From: an uncultured Collinsella sp. | Lineage (GTDB): Bacteria > Actinomycetota > Coriobacteriia > Coriobacteriales > Coriobacteriaceae | Reading direction: 5' to 3' | Length of the DNA stretch: 37,443 nt | Assembly (NCBI GenBank): GCA_900546085.1 | Contig: URBS01000006.1 | Span: forward strand, 1 to 37,443 | Part shown: piece by piece, positions 1 through 8,008 of the stretch | Layout: each line of letters opens with the position of its first letter | Numbering within the stretch: the stretch's first letter is position 1 | Program-made: the position numbers and the translations under genes | The notes under the pieces: generated by a model | The model's database searches: none | Seen by the model: the letters and a program-made list of their open reading frames with translations, nothing else | What the model was told of the DNA's origin: nothing

Positions 1-127
1 GGCGCGACCAGAAGGTCAGCGCCCTTTCATTTCACGTCACCTTGCTCGCTTAGGGTCGTTTTCGCTGACGTTGCCAAGACATTGGCGTCAACATAGTTGG
101 CGTTGGCGATGGCGTGCTGGTCAATCC
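1..127. other. Downstream of the M32 gene; no gene supported
   Basis: This is the sequence downstream of the minus-strand carboxypeptidase. I see no start-to-stop gene, tRNA or clear terminator in it. An antisense reading frame of about 32 codons runs out of the carboxypeptidase 3' end but has no start codon or ribosome-binding site of its own. Confidence 0.5.
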
Positions 128-1702
128 TTACAGCTCGTACAGCGTGGTGAACTTGTCCTGCAGGTAGCTGCAGTAGTAGCGGGCATCGAACGCCATGCCG
201 CATGCGCCCTTGATGAGCTCCGGCGCGTCCTTGGCGCGGCCCCACTGCCAAATGTGCTCGCCCAGCCAGGCACGGACGGGCGCCAGATCGCCGCTCGCGC
301 AGGCACCGGTAAGGTCGACGCCGTCGCGGCACATGGCCGGCACAAACATGGCGTCGTAGGCGCTGCCCAGCGCATAGGTGGGGAAGTAGCCAAACGAGCC
401 GCCGCTCCAGTGCGTATCCTGTAGGCAGCCGTGCGTGTCGTCGGGAACGGGAATGCCCAGGTACTCATCCATGAAGCGGTTCCAAAGCGCGGGGATGTCC
501 TTGGCCGTGGCCTCGCCGGCAAACAGCATGCGCTCGATCTCGTAGCGCACCATAATATGCAGCGGATAGGTGAGCTCGTCGGCCTCGGTGCGGACCAGCG
601 ACGGCTGCGCGATGTTCACGGCGCGGTAGAGCGTGTCCTCGTCCACGCTGCCATAGACCTCGGGCGCGTGGCGGCGCAGTACCTCGAGCAGCGGCCCCAT
701 AAAGGCGCGGCTGCGGCCCACGGTGTTCTCGAAGAAGCGGCTTTGGCTCTCGTGGATGCCCATAGAGGTGCCGCCCTCCAGGCACGTGCGCGCATAGGCG
801 GGGTTCACGCCCAGCTCGTACATGGCGTGTCCCGCCTCGTGGATGATGCTGTAGACATTGGAGATACAATCGTCCTCGTAGATGTGCGTCGCGATGCGCG
901 CGTCACCCACGGCAAAACCCTCGCTAAACGGGTGCTCGGTAAAGGCAAGCGTGGTGTCGTCCAGATTCAGGCCGACAAGCTTCATAAGGTCGAAACTCAT
1001 GGCACGCTGGGCGGCCTCGGGCACGCGGGCGTGCAAAAAGTCGGCAGCCGGCTGCTGGCCGCGCTCGCCGATGGCGTGCACGAGCGGCACGACCGTGGCC
1101 TTGACCTCGTCACAAAACGCATCGAAGCTCTTGGCGGAAAGGCCGCGCTCGTACTGGTCGAGCCAAACGTCGTATGGGTCGCGCTTGGGGTCCATAAGCT
1201 CGGCCTGATGCTTGAGCTGGCCCACAATCTTGTCCACATAGGGCTCAAAGCTCGCCCAGTCATTGGCCGTCTTGGCCTTGTGCCACACGGCGTCGGCCTC
1301 GCAGGTGAGCCTGGTCCAGGCCTCGGCCTCCTCGGTAGGGACAACGCTCGCTTCGCGCTGGTCGCGGCCGAGCACGCGGATCTCGTCGAGCAGCTGCGGG
1401 TCGTCTACATGTCCGCCTGCAACCGTCTCGCGCGCTAACGAGCGTACGAGCTCAACGGATTTCTCGCTGGTCAGCAGCTTGTGATGCTCGCCGGCAAGCG
1501 TACCCATGGCGTCGGCACGGGCGGCAGCGCCGTTGGCGGGAGCAATCGTCGCTCCATCGAACTCGGCAATCTTGAGCAGGTACTCGCGAGTCCACAGCTT
1601 GCCTTCGAGTTTGCGGAACTTTTTGACGGCCTTGTCGACCTTCATGCCTTTAGGCGTCTTGCCCGCTGCGGGCTTGGCCTTCTTATCGAGTTTCCTTCCC
1701 AT
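128..1702 (-). CDS. M32 family metallocarboxypeptidase (carboxypeptidase Taq type)
   Basis: A 524-residue zinc metallocarboxypeptidase of family M32, which removes C-terminal residues from peptides in the cytoplasm. The metal site HEAGH is at residues 288-292 (His288, Glu289, His292), and the family hallmark HESQSR follows at 317-322, where Glu318 should be the third zinc ligand. The length matches the family's usual 500 or so residues. There is no signal peptide. The first 30 residues are very rich in lysine (MGRKLDKKAK...), an extension beyond the catalytic fold. The start has an AAGGA ribosome-binding site about 8 nt upstream on the minus strand. The gene diverges from the pheST T-box leader, so it is transcribed alone. 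Substrate specificity beyond broad carboxypeptidase activity cannot be read from the sequence. Confidence 0.95.
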   Translation of the reverse strand: MGRKLDKKAKPAAGKTPKGMKVDKAVKKFRKLEGKLWTREYLLKIAEFDGATIAPANGAAARADAMGTLAGEHHKLLTSEKSVELVRSLARETVAGGHVDDPQLLDEIRVLGRDQREASVVPTEEAEAWTRLTCEADAVWHKAKTANDWASFEPYVDKIVGQLKHQAELMDPKRDPYDVWLDQYERGLSAKSFDAFCDEVKATVVPLVHAIGERGQQPAADFLHARVPEAAQRAMSFDLMKLVGLNLDDTTLAFTEHPFSEGFAVGDARIATHIYEDDCISNVYSIIHEAGHAMYELGVNPAYARTCLEGGTSMGIHESQSRFFENTVGRSRAFMGPLLEVLRRHAPEVYGSVDEDTLYRAVNIAQPSLVRTEADELTYPLHIMVRYEIERMLFAGEATAKDIPALWNRFMDEYLGIPVPDDTHGCLQDTHWSGGSFGYFPTYALGSAYDAMFVPAMCRDGVDLTGACASGDLAPVRAWLGEHIWQWGRAKDAPELIKGACGMAFDARYYCSYLQDKFTTLYEL

Positions 1703-1823
1703 ACCGTATCCTTAATCTCGCAGGCCGAGCGCCGCAGGCGGGTGCGCGGCCAGTTTGCACAGTTACCTGCCTTATACCCAGCGCGAACAAAACGGAACGC
1801 GGCGATGCGCTCGCGAAATGTGC

Positions 1824-1829
1824 TATCCT
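1824..1829 (+). promoter_or_regulatory. Candidate -10 element of the pheST leader
   Basis: TATCCT preceded by TG (extended -10 form, TGCTATCCT) lies just upstream of the T-box leader. No good -35 is visible, as expected for an extended -10 promoter. Predicted transcription would start near 1836. Confidence 0.45.
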
Positions 1830-1835
1830 ATAGCC

Positions 1836-2120
1836 CAATGCGTTGACGGAGAGGGTTTTGCCCGCCGCGTCGCCGGCAAGAGAGGGAAGGTCATGGGCTG
1901 CAAGCCTTCCTGCGGTGGCAAGGGCCAAGCGTTCACTCCCGAGCAGCGACCTCAACGGGCGCGCGGCCAGTGGCAGCAAAGCCCCAGTAGGGAAGCCGTG
2001 AGCCTCGCGACAAGAGGCGCAGAGTGGGCGCGGCGGGCCAGACATCCGCCGGGTCAAACAAGGTGGTACCGCGGAATTTAACCGTCCTTGGGCAATGCAC
2101 ATGCCCGAGGGCGGTTTTTT
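1836..2120 (+). promoter_or_regulatory. T-box leader, tRNA-Phe responsive
   Basis: An about 285-nt leader upstream of pheS with T-box features. The conserved T-box sequence AGGTGGTACCGCGG is at 2061-2074 and is followed by a rho-independent terminator. A stem I-like region holds GGGCTGCAAGCC (1896-1908, resembling the distal loop) and a likely specifier TTC at 1932-1934 followed by A, matching the tRNA-Phe GAA anticodon. In known T-boxes, uncharged tRNA pairs with the specifier and with the T-box bulge, favouring the antiterminator. Here phenylalanine starvation would therefore raise PheRS synthesis. The exact stem I fold is my reading by eye. Confidence 0.9.
2081..2120 (+). terminator. Regulated terminator of the pheST T-box
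   Basis: ACCGTCCTTGGGCA pairs with TGCCCGAGGGCGGT across a short loop, followed by a run of seven T. Its 5' arm lies just after the T-box sequence, as needed for mutually exclusive antiterminator pairing. Confidence 0.9.
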
Positions 2121-2206
2121 TGTTACCGAACCGGGCCGCGCATCCGCAGCATCGGGCGGCGTCAGCCGTCCCGGAGCGCGGATACGCGAGAGACGAAAGG
2201 GAAGAC

Positions 2207-3283
2207 ATGAGTCTGATTGATGATCTGGTCAAACTCGAGGAAGAGGCCAAGGAGCTCGTCGCAGGCGCCGACGACGCCGCAAAGCTCGAGGCTGCGCGCG
2301 TTGAGCTGCTCGGCCGCAAGGGCCGCATCACCGGCCTGATGCGTATGATGGGCAAGCTCGCCCCCGAGGATCGTCCTGTCATGGGCAAGCGCGCCAACGA
2401 GATGCGCCAGCTGATCGAGGGCATGCTCGACGAGCGCACCACCGAGATGAAGGCCGCCGCCCTCAAGCACGCACTCGAGCACGAGGCCGTCGACATTACG
2501 CTGCCGGGCATCCGTCCGCAAATCGGTCACCAGCACCTGATCAAGCAGATCATCGAGGAGGCCGAGGACATCTTCTGCGGCATCGGCTACACCGTCGAGT
2601 CCGGCCCCATGGTCGATACCTCCTACTACAACTTCACCGCGCTCAACGCGCCCATGGATCACCCGAGCCGCTCGGCCCGCGATACCTTCTACGTGGTCGA
2701 CAACAACCCCGGCAGCGTCGCGCACCCCGAGGCTCACGCCCATGGCGAGTCCGACGTACTGCTGCGCACCCAGACCTCGGGCGTGCAGATCCACACCATG
2801 GAGTCGCAAAAGCCGCCCATCTACATGATCTGCCCGGGCACCGTCTATCGTCCCGACACGGCCGACGCCTGCCACCTGCCGCAGTTCAACCAGATCGAGG
2901 GCCTGGTCGTCGACGAGGACATCACCTTTGGCGACCTCAAGGGCACGCTCGACTACTTTGTTAAGTGCATGTTTGGCGAGGACCGCAAGACGCGCTACCG
3001 CCCGCACTTCTTCCCCTTCACCGAGCCTTCCTGCGAGGTGGACGTGAGCTGCCACGTGTGCGGCGGCAAGGGCTGCAACTTCTGCAAGCACAGCGGCTGG
3101 ATCGAGATCCTGGGCTGCGGCATGGTCGATCCCAACGTGCTCATCAACTGCGGCATCGACCCCGAGAAGTACACCGGCTTCGCCTTTGGCATTGGCGCCG
3201 AGCGCGTCGCGGCCCTGCGCTACGACCTGCCCGACCTGCGAACGCTCATGACGGGCGATATGCGCTTCTTAAATCAGTTCTAG
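2207..3283 (+). CDS. pheS: Phenylalanine-tRNA ligase alpha subunit
   Basis: A 358-residue catalytic alpha subunit of the alpha2-beta2 phenylalanyl-tRNA synthetase, which charges tRNA-Phe in the cytoplasm. An N-terminal coiled-coil arm (about 1-95) precedes the class II core: the H-S/T-R region DHPSRSARDTFY (151-162), motif 2 around PGTVYRPDTADACH (210-223), and a motif 3 region near GFAFGIGAERVAALR. A four-Cys cluster, Cys282, Cys285, Cys290 and Cys293, precedes GWIEILGCG and is usual for this family. Between DTFYVV and LLRTQTS there is a roughly 15-residue insertion (166-183) absent from shorter homologues. ATG 2207 is chosen because it follows GAAAGGGAAG and starts the family N-terminus; a longer frame would read back through the T-box. 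Co-regulated with pheT, though separated from it by a palindrome. Confidence 0.97.
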   Translation: MSLIDDLVKLEEEAKELVAGADDAAKLEAARVELLGRKGRITGLMRMMGKLAPEDRPVMGKRANEMRQLIEGMLDERTTEMKAAALKHALEHEAVDITLPGIRPQIGHQHLIKQIIEEAEDIFCGIGYTVESGPMVDTSYYNFTALNAPMDHPSRSARDTFYVVDNNPGSVAHPEAHAHGESDVLLRTQTSGVQIHTMESQKPPIYMICPGTVYRPDTADACHLPQFNQIEGLVVDEDITFGDLKGTLDYFVKCMFGEDRKTRYRPHFFPFTEPSCEVDVSCHVCGGKGCNFCKHSGWIEILGCGMVDPNVLINCGIDPEKYTGFAFGIGAERVAALRYDLPDLRTLMTGDMRFLNQF

Positions 3284-3293
3284 GCCCGGCGGC

Positions 3294-3385
3294 TTTCCCA
3301 AGCACCGCACCTTGCCTTTCAATCGTCGGTTGCGTACCTAAGTACGCGGCCCTCCTCTTTCAAGGCAATCTGCGGCACTTGGAAA
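3294..3385. repeat. Imperfect 92-bp palindrome between pheS and pheT
   Basis: The sequence is symmetric about 3339.5. The outer arms TTTCCCAAGCACCGCA and TGCGGCACTTGGAAA pair with few mismatches, then CCTTGCCTTT pairs with AAGGCAAT, and the centre GCGTAC-CTAA-GTACGC is a perfect hairpin. The element fills most of the 161-bp gap between two genes normally a few bases apart. As RNA it would form one long stem. It is not followed by a T tract directly, so a terminator role is doubtful. It looks like a dispersed intergenic palindrome, but copy number cannot be judged from one window. Confidence 0.8.
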
Positions 3386-3444
3386 ACCCGTCTCCGTTGC
3401 AGTTTTTTGGCTCAAAGCCGCATTTATGAAAGGAGACCAGTTAG

Positions 3445-5898
3445 ATGCGCGTTTCTTACGACTGGCTCAAGACCATGATCGATATTCCGGAAGATCCTAA
3501 GACCCTTTCGGACGAGTATATCCGCACCGGCACCGAGGTTGAGGCGATTGACACCGTGGGCGAGTCCTTCGACCACGTGGTGACCGCCAAGGTGCTCACC
3601 AAGACCCCGCACCCCGATAGCGACCACATGTATGTGTGCTCGGTCGACGTGGGCGACAAGAACCTCGACGCCGACGGCAACCCCGCCCCGCTGCAGATTG
3701 TCTGCGGCGCGCAGAACTTCGAGGCCGGCGACCACATCGTCACGGCAATGATCGGCGCAGTTCTGCCCGGCGACGTCAAGATCAAGAAGAGCAAGCTTCG
3801 CGGCGTCGTGTCCATGGGCATGAACTGCTCCGCGCGCGAGCTCGGCTTGGGCGGCGACCACTCCGGCATCATGATTCTGCCCGAGGATACGCCCTGTGGC
3901 ATGCCGTTTGCCGAGTATGTGGGCTCGAGCGACACCGTGCTCGACTGCGAGATCACGCCCAACCGCCCCGACTGCCTGTCCATGATCGGCATGGCCCGCG
4001 AGACCGGCGCCATCTTCGACCGCGATTTTCACGTTGAGCTGCCCGCCATCAAGGCCGAGACCGGCCGCGCGACCGACGACGAGCTTTCGGTCGAGATTGC
4101 CGACGAGGGCCTGTGCGACCGCTATGTCGCCCGCATCGTGCGCAACGTGAAGGTCGGCCCGTCGCCCGACTGGATGGTCAAGCGCCTCAACGCCCTGGGC
4201 GTGCGTCCGCACAACAACATCGTCGATATCACCAACTACGTGATGATGCTCACCGGTCAGCCGCTGCACGCCTTTGACCTGTCAACCTTTGCCGAGCGCG
4301 AGGGCCATCGCCGCGTGGTGGTTCGCGCCGCCCAGCAGGACGAGAAGTTCACGACCCTCGACGGCGAGGAGCGCACGCTCGACGCCGGCATGGGCCTCAT
4401 CACCGACGGCGAGCGTCCCGTGGCGCTGGCCGGCGTTATGGGCGGCATGGATTCCGAGATCGAGGACGACACCGTCGACGTGATGGTCGAGAGTGCCTGC
4501 TTCAACGCCGGTCGTACCTCGCACACCAGCCGCGACCTGTCGCTGATCTCCGACGCCTCCATCCGCTTTGAGCGCCAGATCGACGAGACCGGCTGCGTGG
4601 ATGTCGCCAACGTTACCTGCGCGCTCATCGAGCAGATCGCCGGCGGCGAGGTCGCTCCCGGCTACGTTGACGTTTTCCCCGCGCCCAAGACCATCGACAG
4701 CATCAAGCTGCGCCTGGCCCGCGTGCATGCCATCTGCGGCGCCGACATCGAGCCCGACTTTATCGAGCGTTCGCTCACCCGCTTGGGCTGCACCGTTGAG
4801 CGCGACGGCGAGGACTTCATGGTCACTCCGCCGAGCTTCCGTCCCGACCTGCCGCGCGAGATCGACCTGATCGAGGAGGTCCTGCGCCTGTGGGGCATGG
4901 GCCGTGTGACGGCGACCATCCCGGCTGCCAAGAACCACATCGGTGGCCTGACTCGCGAGCAGAAGCTCACCCGCAAGGTCGGCGAGATCCTGCGCGCCTG
5001 CGGCCTCAACGAGACCACGACCTTTGGCTTTGCCGCCCCGGGCGACCTGGAGAAGATCGGTATGTCCACCGAGGGCCGCGGTTGCCCCGTGGTGCTCATG
5101 AATCCGCTGGTAGCCGAGCAGACCGAGATGCGTCGTTCGCTGCTGCCGGGCCTGCTGCAATCCGTGGCCTATAACGAGGCCCACGGCACGCCCAACGTGC
5201 ACCTGTACGAGGTCGGCAGCCTGTTCCACGGTCGCGAGAACGCCAGCCTGCCCAAGGAGACCAAGTCCGTGGCGGGTGTGCTCTCGGGCCAGTGGAGCGA
5301 GCAGTCCTGGAACATGAAGTACCGCAAGCTGCGCTTCTTCTTTGGTAAGGGCATTGTCGAGGAGCTGCTCGCCCAGCTGCGCATCGAGAAGGTTCGCTTC
5401 CGTCCCGCCGTGGGCGAGGGCTACGCCTTCTTGCAGCCGGGCCGTGCCGCCGAGGTTCTGTCTGGCGGTACCGTGCTGGGCTGGGTCGGCGAGATCCACC
5501 CCGAGGCGCGCGAGGCCTGCGGCATAGATGAGGTCGTCGTTGCCTTTGAGCTCGACCTGGACAAGCTGATCAAGGGTGCCCGCAACCAGGATAACTACCG
5601 CGAGTTCTCGCAGTACCCGGCTGTTGAGCACGACCTGGCAATTGTGGTCGACAACGCTGTGACCTGCGAGGATCTTGAGCGCCGCATTACCAGTGCCGGC
5701 GGTAAGCTGCTCGAGGGCGTGCGCCTGTTCGACGTCTACCGCGATCCGGTTCGCATCGGCAAGGGCAAAAAGTCCATGGCCTTTGCGCTTACGTATCGCT
5801 CCGACGACCACACGCTCACCAGCGAAGAGGTCGAGAAGGCGCACCAGAAGATCGTCACCAAGGTGTGCAAGGGCGTAAACGGCGAGGTTCGCGGATAG
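3445..5898 (+). CDS. pheT: Phenylalanine-tRNA ligase beta subunit
   Basis: An 817-residue beta subunit of phenylalanyl-tRNA synthetase, providing tRNA binding and editing of mischarged Tyr-tRNA-Phe. Domains in order: an N-terminal segment, an EMAP/tRNA-binding OB fold (about 42-150), the B3/B4 editing domain (about 210-390), the B5 domain (about 405-480), the catalytic-like core, and the C-terminal ferredoxin-like anticodon-binding domain (about 722-815, starting YREFSQYPAVEHDLAIVV). The length is typical for bacteria. The start has GAAAGGAGA about 8 nt upstream. It should be expressed from the pheS T-box through the intervening palindrome, and ends at a strong terminator. Confidence 0.97.
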   Translation: MRVSYDWLKTMIDIPEDPKTLSDEYIRTGTEVEAIDTVGESFDHVVTAKVLTKTPHPDSDHMYVCSVDVGDKNLDADGNPAPLQIVCGAQNFEAGDHIVTAMIGAVLPGDVKIKKSKLRGVVSMGMNCSARELGLGGDHSGIMILPEDTPCGMPFAEYVGSSDTVLDCEITPNRPDCLSMIGMARETGAIFDRDFHVELPAIKAETGRATDDELSVEIADEGLCDRYVARIVRNVKVGPSPDWMVKRLNALGVRPHNNIVDITNYVMMLTGQPLHAFDLSTFAEREGHRRVVVRAAQQDEKFTTLDGEERTLDAGMGLITDGERPVALAGVMGGMDSEIEDDTVDVMVESACFNAGRTSHTSRDLSLISDASIRFERQIDETGCVDVANVTCALIEQIAGGEVAPGYVDVFPAPKTIDSIKLRLARVHAICGADIEPDFIERSLTRLGCTVERDGEDFMVTPPSFRPDLPREIDLIEEVLRLWGMGRVTATIPAAKNHIGGLTREQKLTRKVGEILRACGLNETTTFGFAAPGDLEKIGMSTEGRGCPVVLMNPLVAEQTEMRRSLLPGLLQSVAYNEAHGTPNVHLYEVGSLFHGRENASLPKETKSVAGVLSGQWSEQSWNMKYRKLRFFFGKGIVEELLAQLRIEKVRFRPAVGEGYAFLQPGRAAEVLSGGTVLGWVGEIHPEAREACGIDEVVVAFELDLDKLIKGARNQDNYREFSQYPAVEHDLAIVVDNAVTCEDLERRITSAGGKLLEGVRLFDVYRDPVRIGKGKKSMAFALTYRSDDHTLTSEEVEKAHQKIVTKVCKGVNGEVRG

Positions 5899-5930
5899 GA
5901 TCGCTTGCGTCTGTGACAAATGTATTGCAA

Positions 5931-5966
5931 AACGGCGCACTGCTTTGTTGGCAGTGCGCCGTTTGC
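5931..5966 (+). terminator. Rho-independent terminator after pheT
   Basis: A perfect 13-bp stem, AACGGCGCACTGC with GCAGTGCGCCGTT, around a 7-nt loop, ending in GTTT. The T tract is short but the stem is very stable. Confidence 0.85.
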
Positions 5967-5972
5967 TATGAT
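5967..5972 (+). promoter_or_regulatory. Candidate -10 of the cbiMQO operon
   Basis: TATGAT lies right after the pheT terminator and 10 bp before the inverted repeat described next. No convincing -35 is visible. The predicted start near 5980 would fall at the edge of that operator. Confidence 0.5.
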
Positions 5973-5982
5973 AGCCGGCGGC

Positions 5983-6010
5983 GTGTTACGAACCTAGCAA
6001 TACGTAACAC
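5983..6010. promoter_or_regulatory. NikR-type operator GTGTTAC-N14-GTAACAC
   Basis: A perfect inverted repeat, GTGTTAC (5983-5989), 14-nt spacer, GTAACAC (6004-6010); the arms extend to 8 bp with the flanking G and C. This exact form (GTGTTAC-N13/14-GTAACAC) is, as I recall, the site reported for the NikR of Geobacter. It overlaps the predicted transcription start of the cbiMQO operon, where a bound repressor would block transcription. A nickel-responsive role is inference: no nikR gene is in this window. Confidence 0.7.
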
Positions 6011-6064
6011 TGGCAAGGTGATTCAAACGGCACTGCGATCGCGTGCCGACAACCGGGAGGCGCT

Positions 6065-7150
6065 ATGCACATTCCAGATAATTATCTGTCCCCGCAGACC
6101 GATGTCGTCATGGCGGTGGCGATGGTGCCCGTTTGGGTCCACTGCATCAAGAAGGTGCGCGCCACGCTCGATCGCGAGCACATGGCTTTTCTGGGCATCT
6201 GCGCCGCGTTCTCCTTCTTGCTCATGATGTTCAACGTGCCGCTGCCCGGCGGCACCACGGGTCACGCCGTCGGCGGTGCGCTCATCGCGCTGCTGCTGGG
6301 TCCGGAGGCCGCCGCCATCGCGGTTTCGGTCGCGCTGGCGCTGCAGGCGCTGCTGTTTGGCGACGGCGGCATCCTGTCCTTTGGTGCCAACTGCTTTAAC
6401 ATGGCCTTTGTGCTGCCGTTTGCCGCCGTCATCGTGTTCCGCGCGCTCAACAGTCGTCTGCACGACAAGAGCTGGGGCACCTCGGTTTCTGCCGTCGTGA
6501 GCGGTTGGGTCGGCCTGTGCCTGGCGGCCCTGTGCGCGGCAATCGAGTTTGGTATTCAGCCGATGCTCTTTACCAACGTTTCGGGCGCGCCGCTGTACTG
6601 CCCCTTCCCACTGTCCGTGGCTATTCCGGCCATGTTGATTCCGCATATGCTGGTTGCCGGCGTGATCGAGGGCATGGCGACGGCCGCCATCTACGGTTTC
6701 ATTAAGAAGACGGCGCCGAGCGTTATCGTCGGGCCCGAGGCCGTCGATGGCCAGCTTGCCGCCGAGGGCGCTGCTGCCAAGAAGACTTCCCTAATCCCCA
6801 CGCTCATTCTGGTCGCCGCGCTTGTCTTGGCCACGCCGCTGGGCCTTTTGGCCACGGGTGACGCCTGGGGCGAGTGGGACGCTGAGGGCGCCGCGACTGC
6901 CGTTCAGGAGGCTGGTGATGACAGTCTGCAGGCTTCGGTCGGCCTCGATGCTCCGACCTTTGCCGATGCGCTGCCCATGGGCGACTACCTGCAGGTCTAT
7001 TCCGAGGAGCAGGGCCTTGGCTTTGCCGGCCAGGCCGCGATGTATATTCTTTCGGGCGTGATTGGCGTGGCGGTGCTTACCATCGCATTCCGCCTGGTCT
7101 CGCTGACGGTCAAGGAAAGCGGTGCTCATGGCAATAGCCGAGCTGCCTAG
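6065..7150 (+). CDS. cbiM: ECF-type nickel/cobalt transporter substrate-binding subunit, CbiM fused to a CbiN-like domain
   Basis: A 361-residue integral membrane protein, the substrate-specific (S) component of an ECF nickel/cobalt importer. The N-terminus MHIPDNYLSP places His2 at the processed amino end, and His67 in GGTTGHAVGG (62-71) matches the second metal ligand known from NikM. Six or more membrane segments fill residues 14-212. After a linker, a further membrane segment (243-259) leads into LGLLATGDAWGEW (259-271), typical of the CbiN/PDGLE-type domain, and a last membrane segment sits near 325-348. It is thus a CbiM-CbiN fusion. The ATG follows GGGAGG. A NikR-like operator and the absence of cobalamin genes nearby favour nickel. 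It overlaps cbiQ by about 20 bp. Confidence 0.9.
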   Translation: MHIPDNYLSPQTDVVMAVAMVPVWVHCIKKVRATLDREHMAFLGICAAFSFLLMMFNVPLPGGTTGHAVGGALIALLLGPEAAAIAVSVALALQALLFGDGGILSFGANCFNMAFVLPFAAVIVFRALNSRLHDKSWGTSVSAVVSGWVGLCLAALCAAIEFGIQPMLFTNVSGAPLYCPFPLSVAIPAMLIPHMLVAGVIEGMATAAIYGFIKKTAPSVIVGPEAVDGQLAAEGAAAKKTSLIPTLILVAALVLATPLGLLATGDAWGEWDAEGAATAVQEAGDDSLQASVGLDAPTFADALPMGDYLQVYSEEQGLGFAGQAAMYILSGVIGVAVLTIAFRLVSLTVKESGAHGNSRAA

Positions 7151-7964
7151 CTGGCTTGCGGCCGAGGAGCGATATGAGCCCGTGGGGGCTCGGCATCGTG
7201 TGATGCAAAAGAATGTCCTGCACCTGGCGAGCCTGCTTGAGCGGGTTCGCCTGGGTGGAGGCGCGCACGAGGGCGGGTCGATGGTCGACCGCGCCCTTTC
7301 TTGCGTTTCGGCTCCGGTGCGCCTGGTGGGGGTGTTCGTTTGCGGCCTGTGCGTGTGTCTGACGCAAAGCCCGCTGTATCTCATGTTGATGGCGGCTATC
7401 GCGCTGGTGCTCGTTGCCGTGCGCCCTGTACGCGGGCTGCGCGCGACCTTTGTGCCGGCGCTCGGCGCCGCGGGACTCGCAGTGGTTCTGGCGCTGCCTG
7501 CTCTGCTGCTGGGCGCTTCTGCCACGGGCGCCATGCTCAAGATCGCGCTCAAGACCTTCATTAATGTGTCGCTGGTACTGGGCGTTTCGTGGACGCTTAC
7601 CTGGAGCCGCATGTCGGCGGCGCTCAAAATGCTGCATCTGCCCGACGAAGTTATCTTTACGTTTGATATGGCGCTCAAGCATATCGAGGTGCTGGGACGC
7701 ACGGCGCACGATCTGTGCGAATCGGTCATGCTGCGCAGCGTCGGATCCGCGCCTGCGGGTTTTTCGCGCACCGACTCGCTGGCGGGTATCATGGGCATGA
7801 CGTTTATCAAGGCGATGGAATGCAGCCGCGCGATGGACGAGGCTATGCTTTGTCGCGGCTTTGCCGGTGCGTATCCGGCGCCCGCGCGCGCCGGGTTTGG
7901 CTGGCACGATGCCGTTTACGCGGCCGTTGTGGCGTTGCTCGTCGTGTTGTGCGCGGTGTTGTAG
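7128..7964 (+). CDS. cbiQ: ECF transporter transmembrane coupling subunit CbiQ
   Basis: A 278-residue membrane protein of the CbiQ/EcfT family, which couples ATP hydrolysis by CbiO to movement of the CbiM subunit. Hydrophobic segments lie around residues 60-80, 82-98, 105-130 and at the C-terminus (about 257-276). The cytoplasmic coupling part includes a long helix around FDMALKHIEVLGRTAHDLCES and the conserved MDEAMLCRGF segment, corresponding to the A-x-x-x-RG coupling motif. ATG 7128 is preferred over GTG 7122 because AAGGAAAG lies about 9 nt upstream of it. The gene overlaps the end of cbiM, implying translational coupling. Confidence 0.9.
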   Translation: MAIAELPSWLAAEERYEPVGARHRVMQKNVLHLASLLERVRLGGGAHEGGSMVDRALSCVSAPVRLVGVFVCGLCVCLTQSPLYLMLMAAIALVLVAVRPVRGLRATFVPALGAAGLAVVLALPALLLGASATGAMLKIALKTFINVSLVLGVSWTLTWSRMSAALKMLHLPDEVIFTFDMALKHIEVLGRTAHDLCESVMLRSVGSAPAGFSRTDSLAGIMGMTFIKAMECSRAMDEAMLCRGFAGAYPAPARAGFGWHDAVYAAVVALLVVLCAVL

Positions 7965-8008
7965 CGCGGACGGTCGAACTGTCGATGTGAGTAGGGAAGG
8001 GCGGCGTT

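Noticed and set aside
1..127. Minus-strand peptide IDQHAIANANYVDANVLATS... after the M32 gene
   Set aside because: Plausible codons, but no start codon or ribosome-binding site and it overlaps the M32 3' end in another frame; not enough support.
1755..2081. Plus-strand ORF of 108 codons upstream of pheS
   Set aside because: It runs through the T-box leader and has no coding character.
5983..6064. Possible cobalamin riboswitch before cbiM
   Set aside because: The leader is too short, and the B12-box and other conserved elements are missing; the inverted repeat fits a protein operator better.
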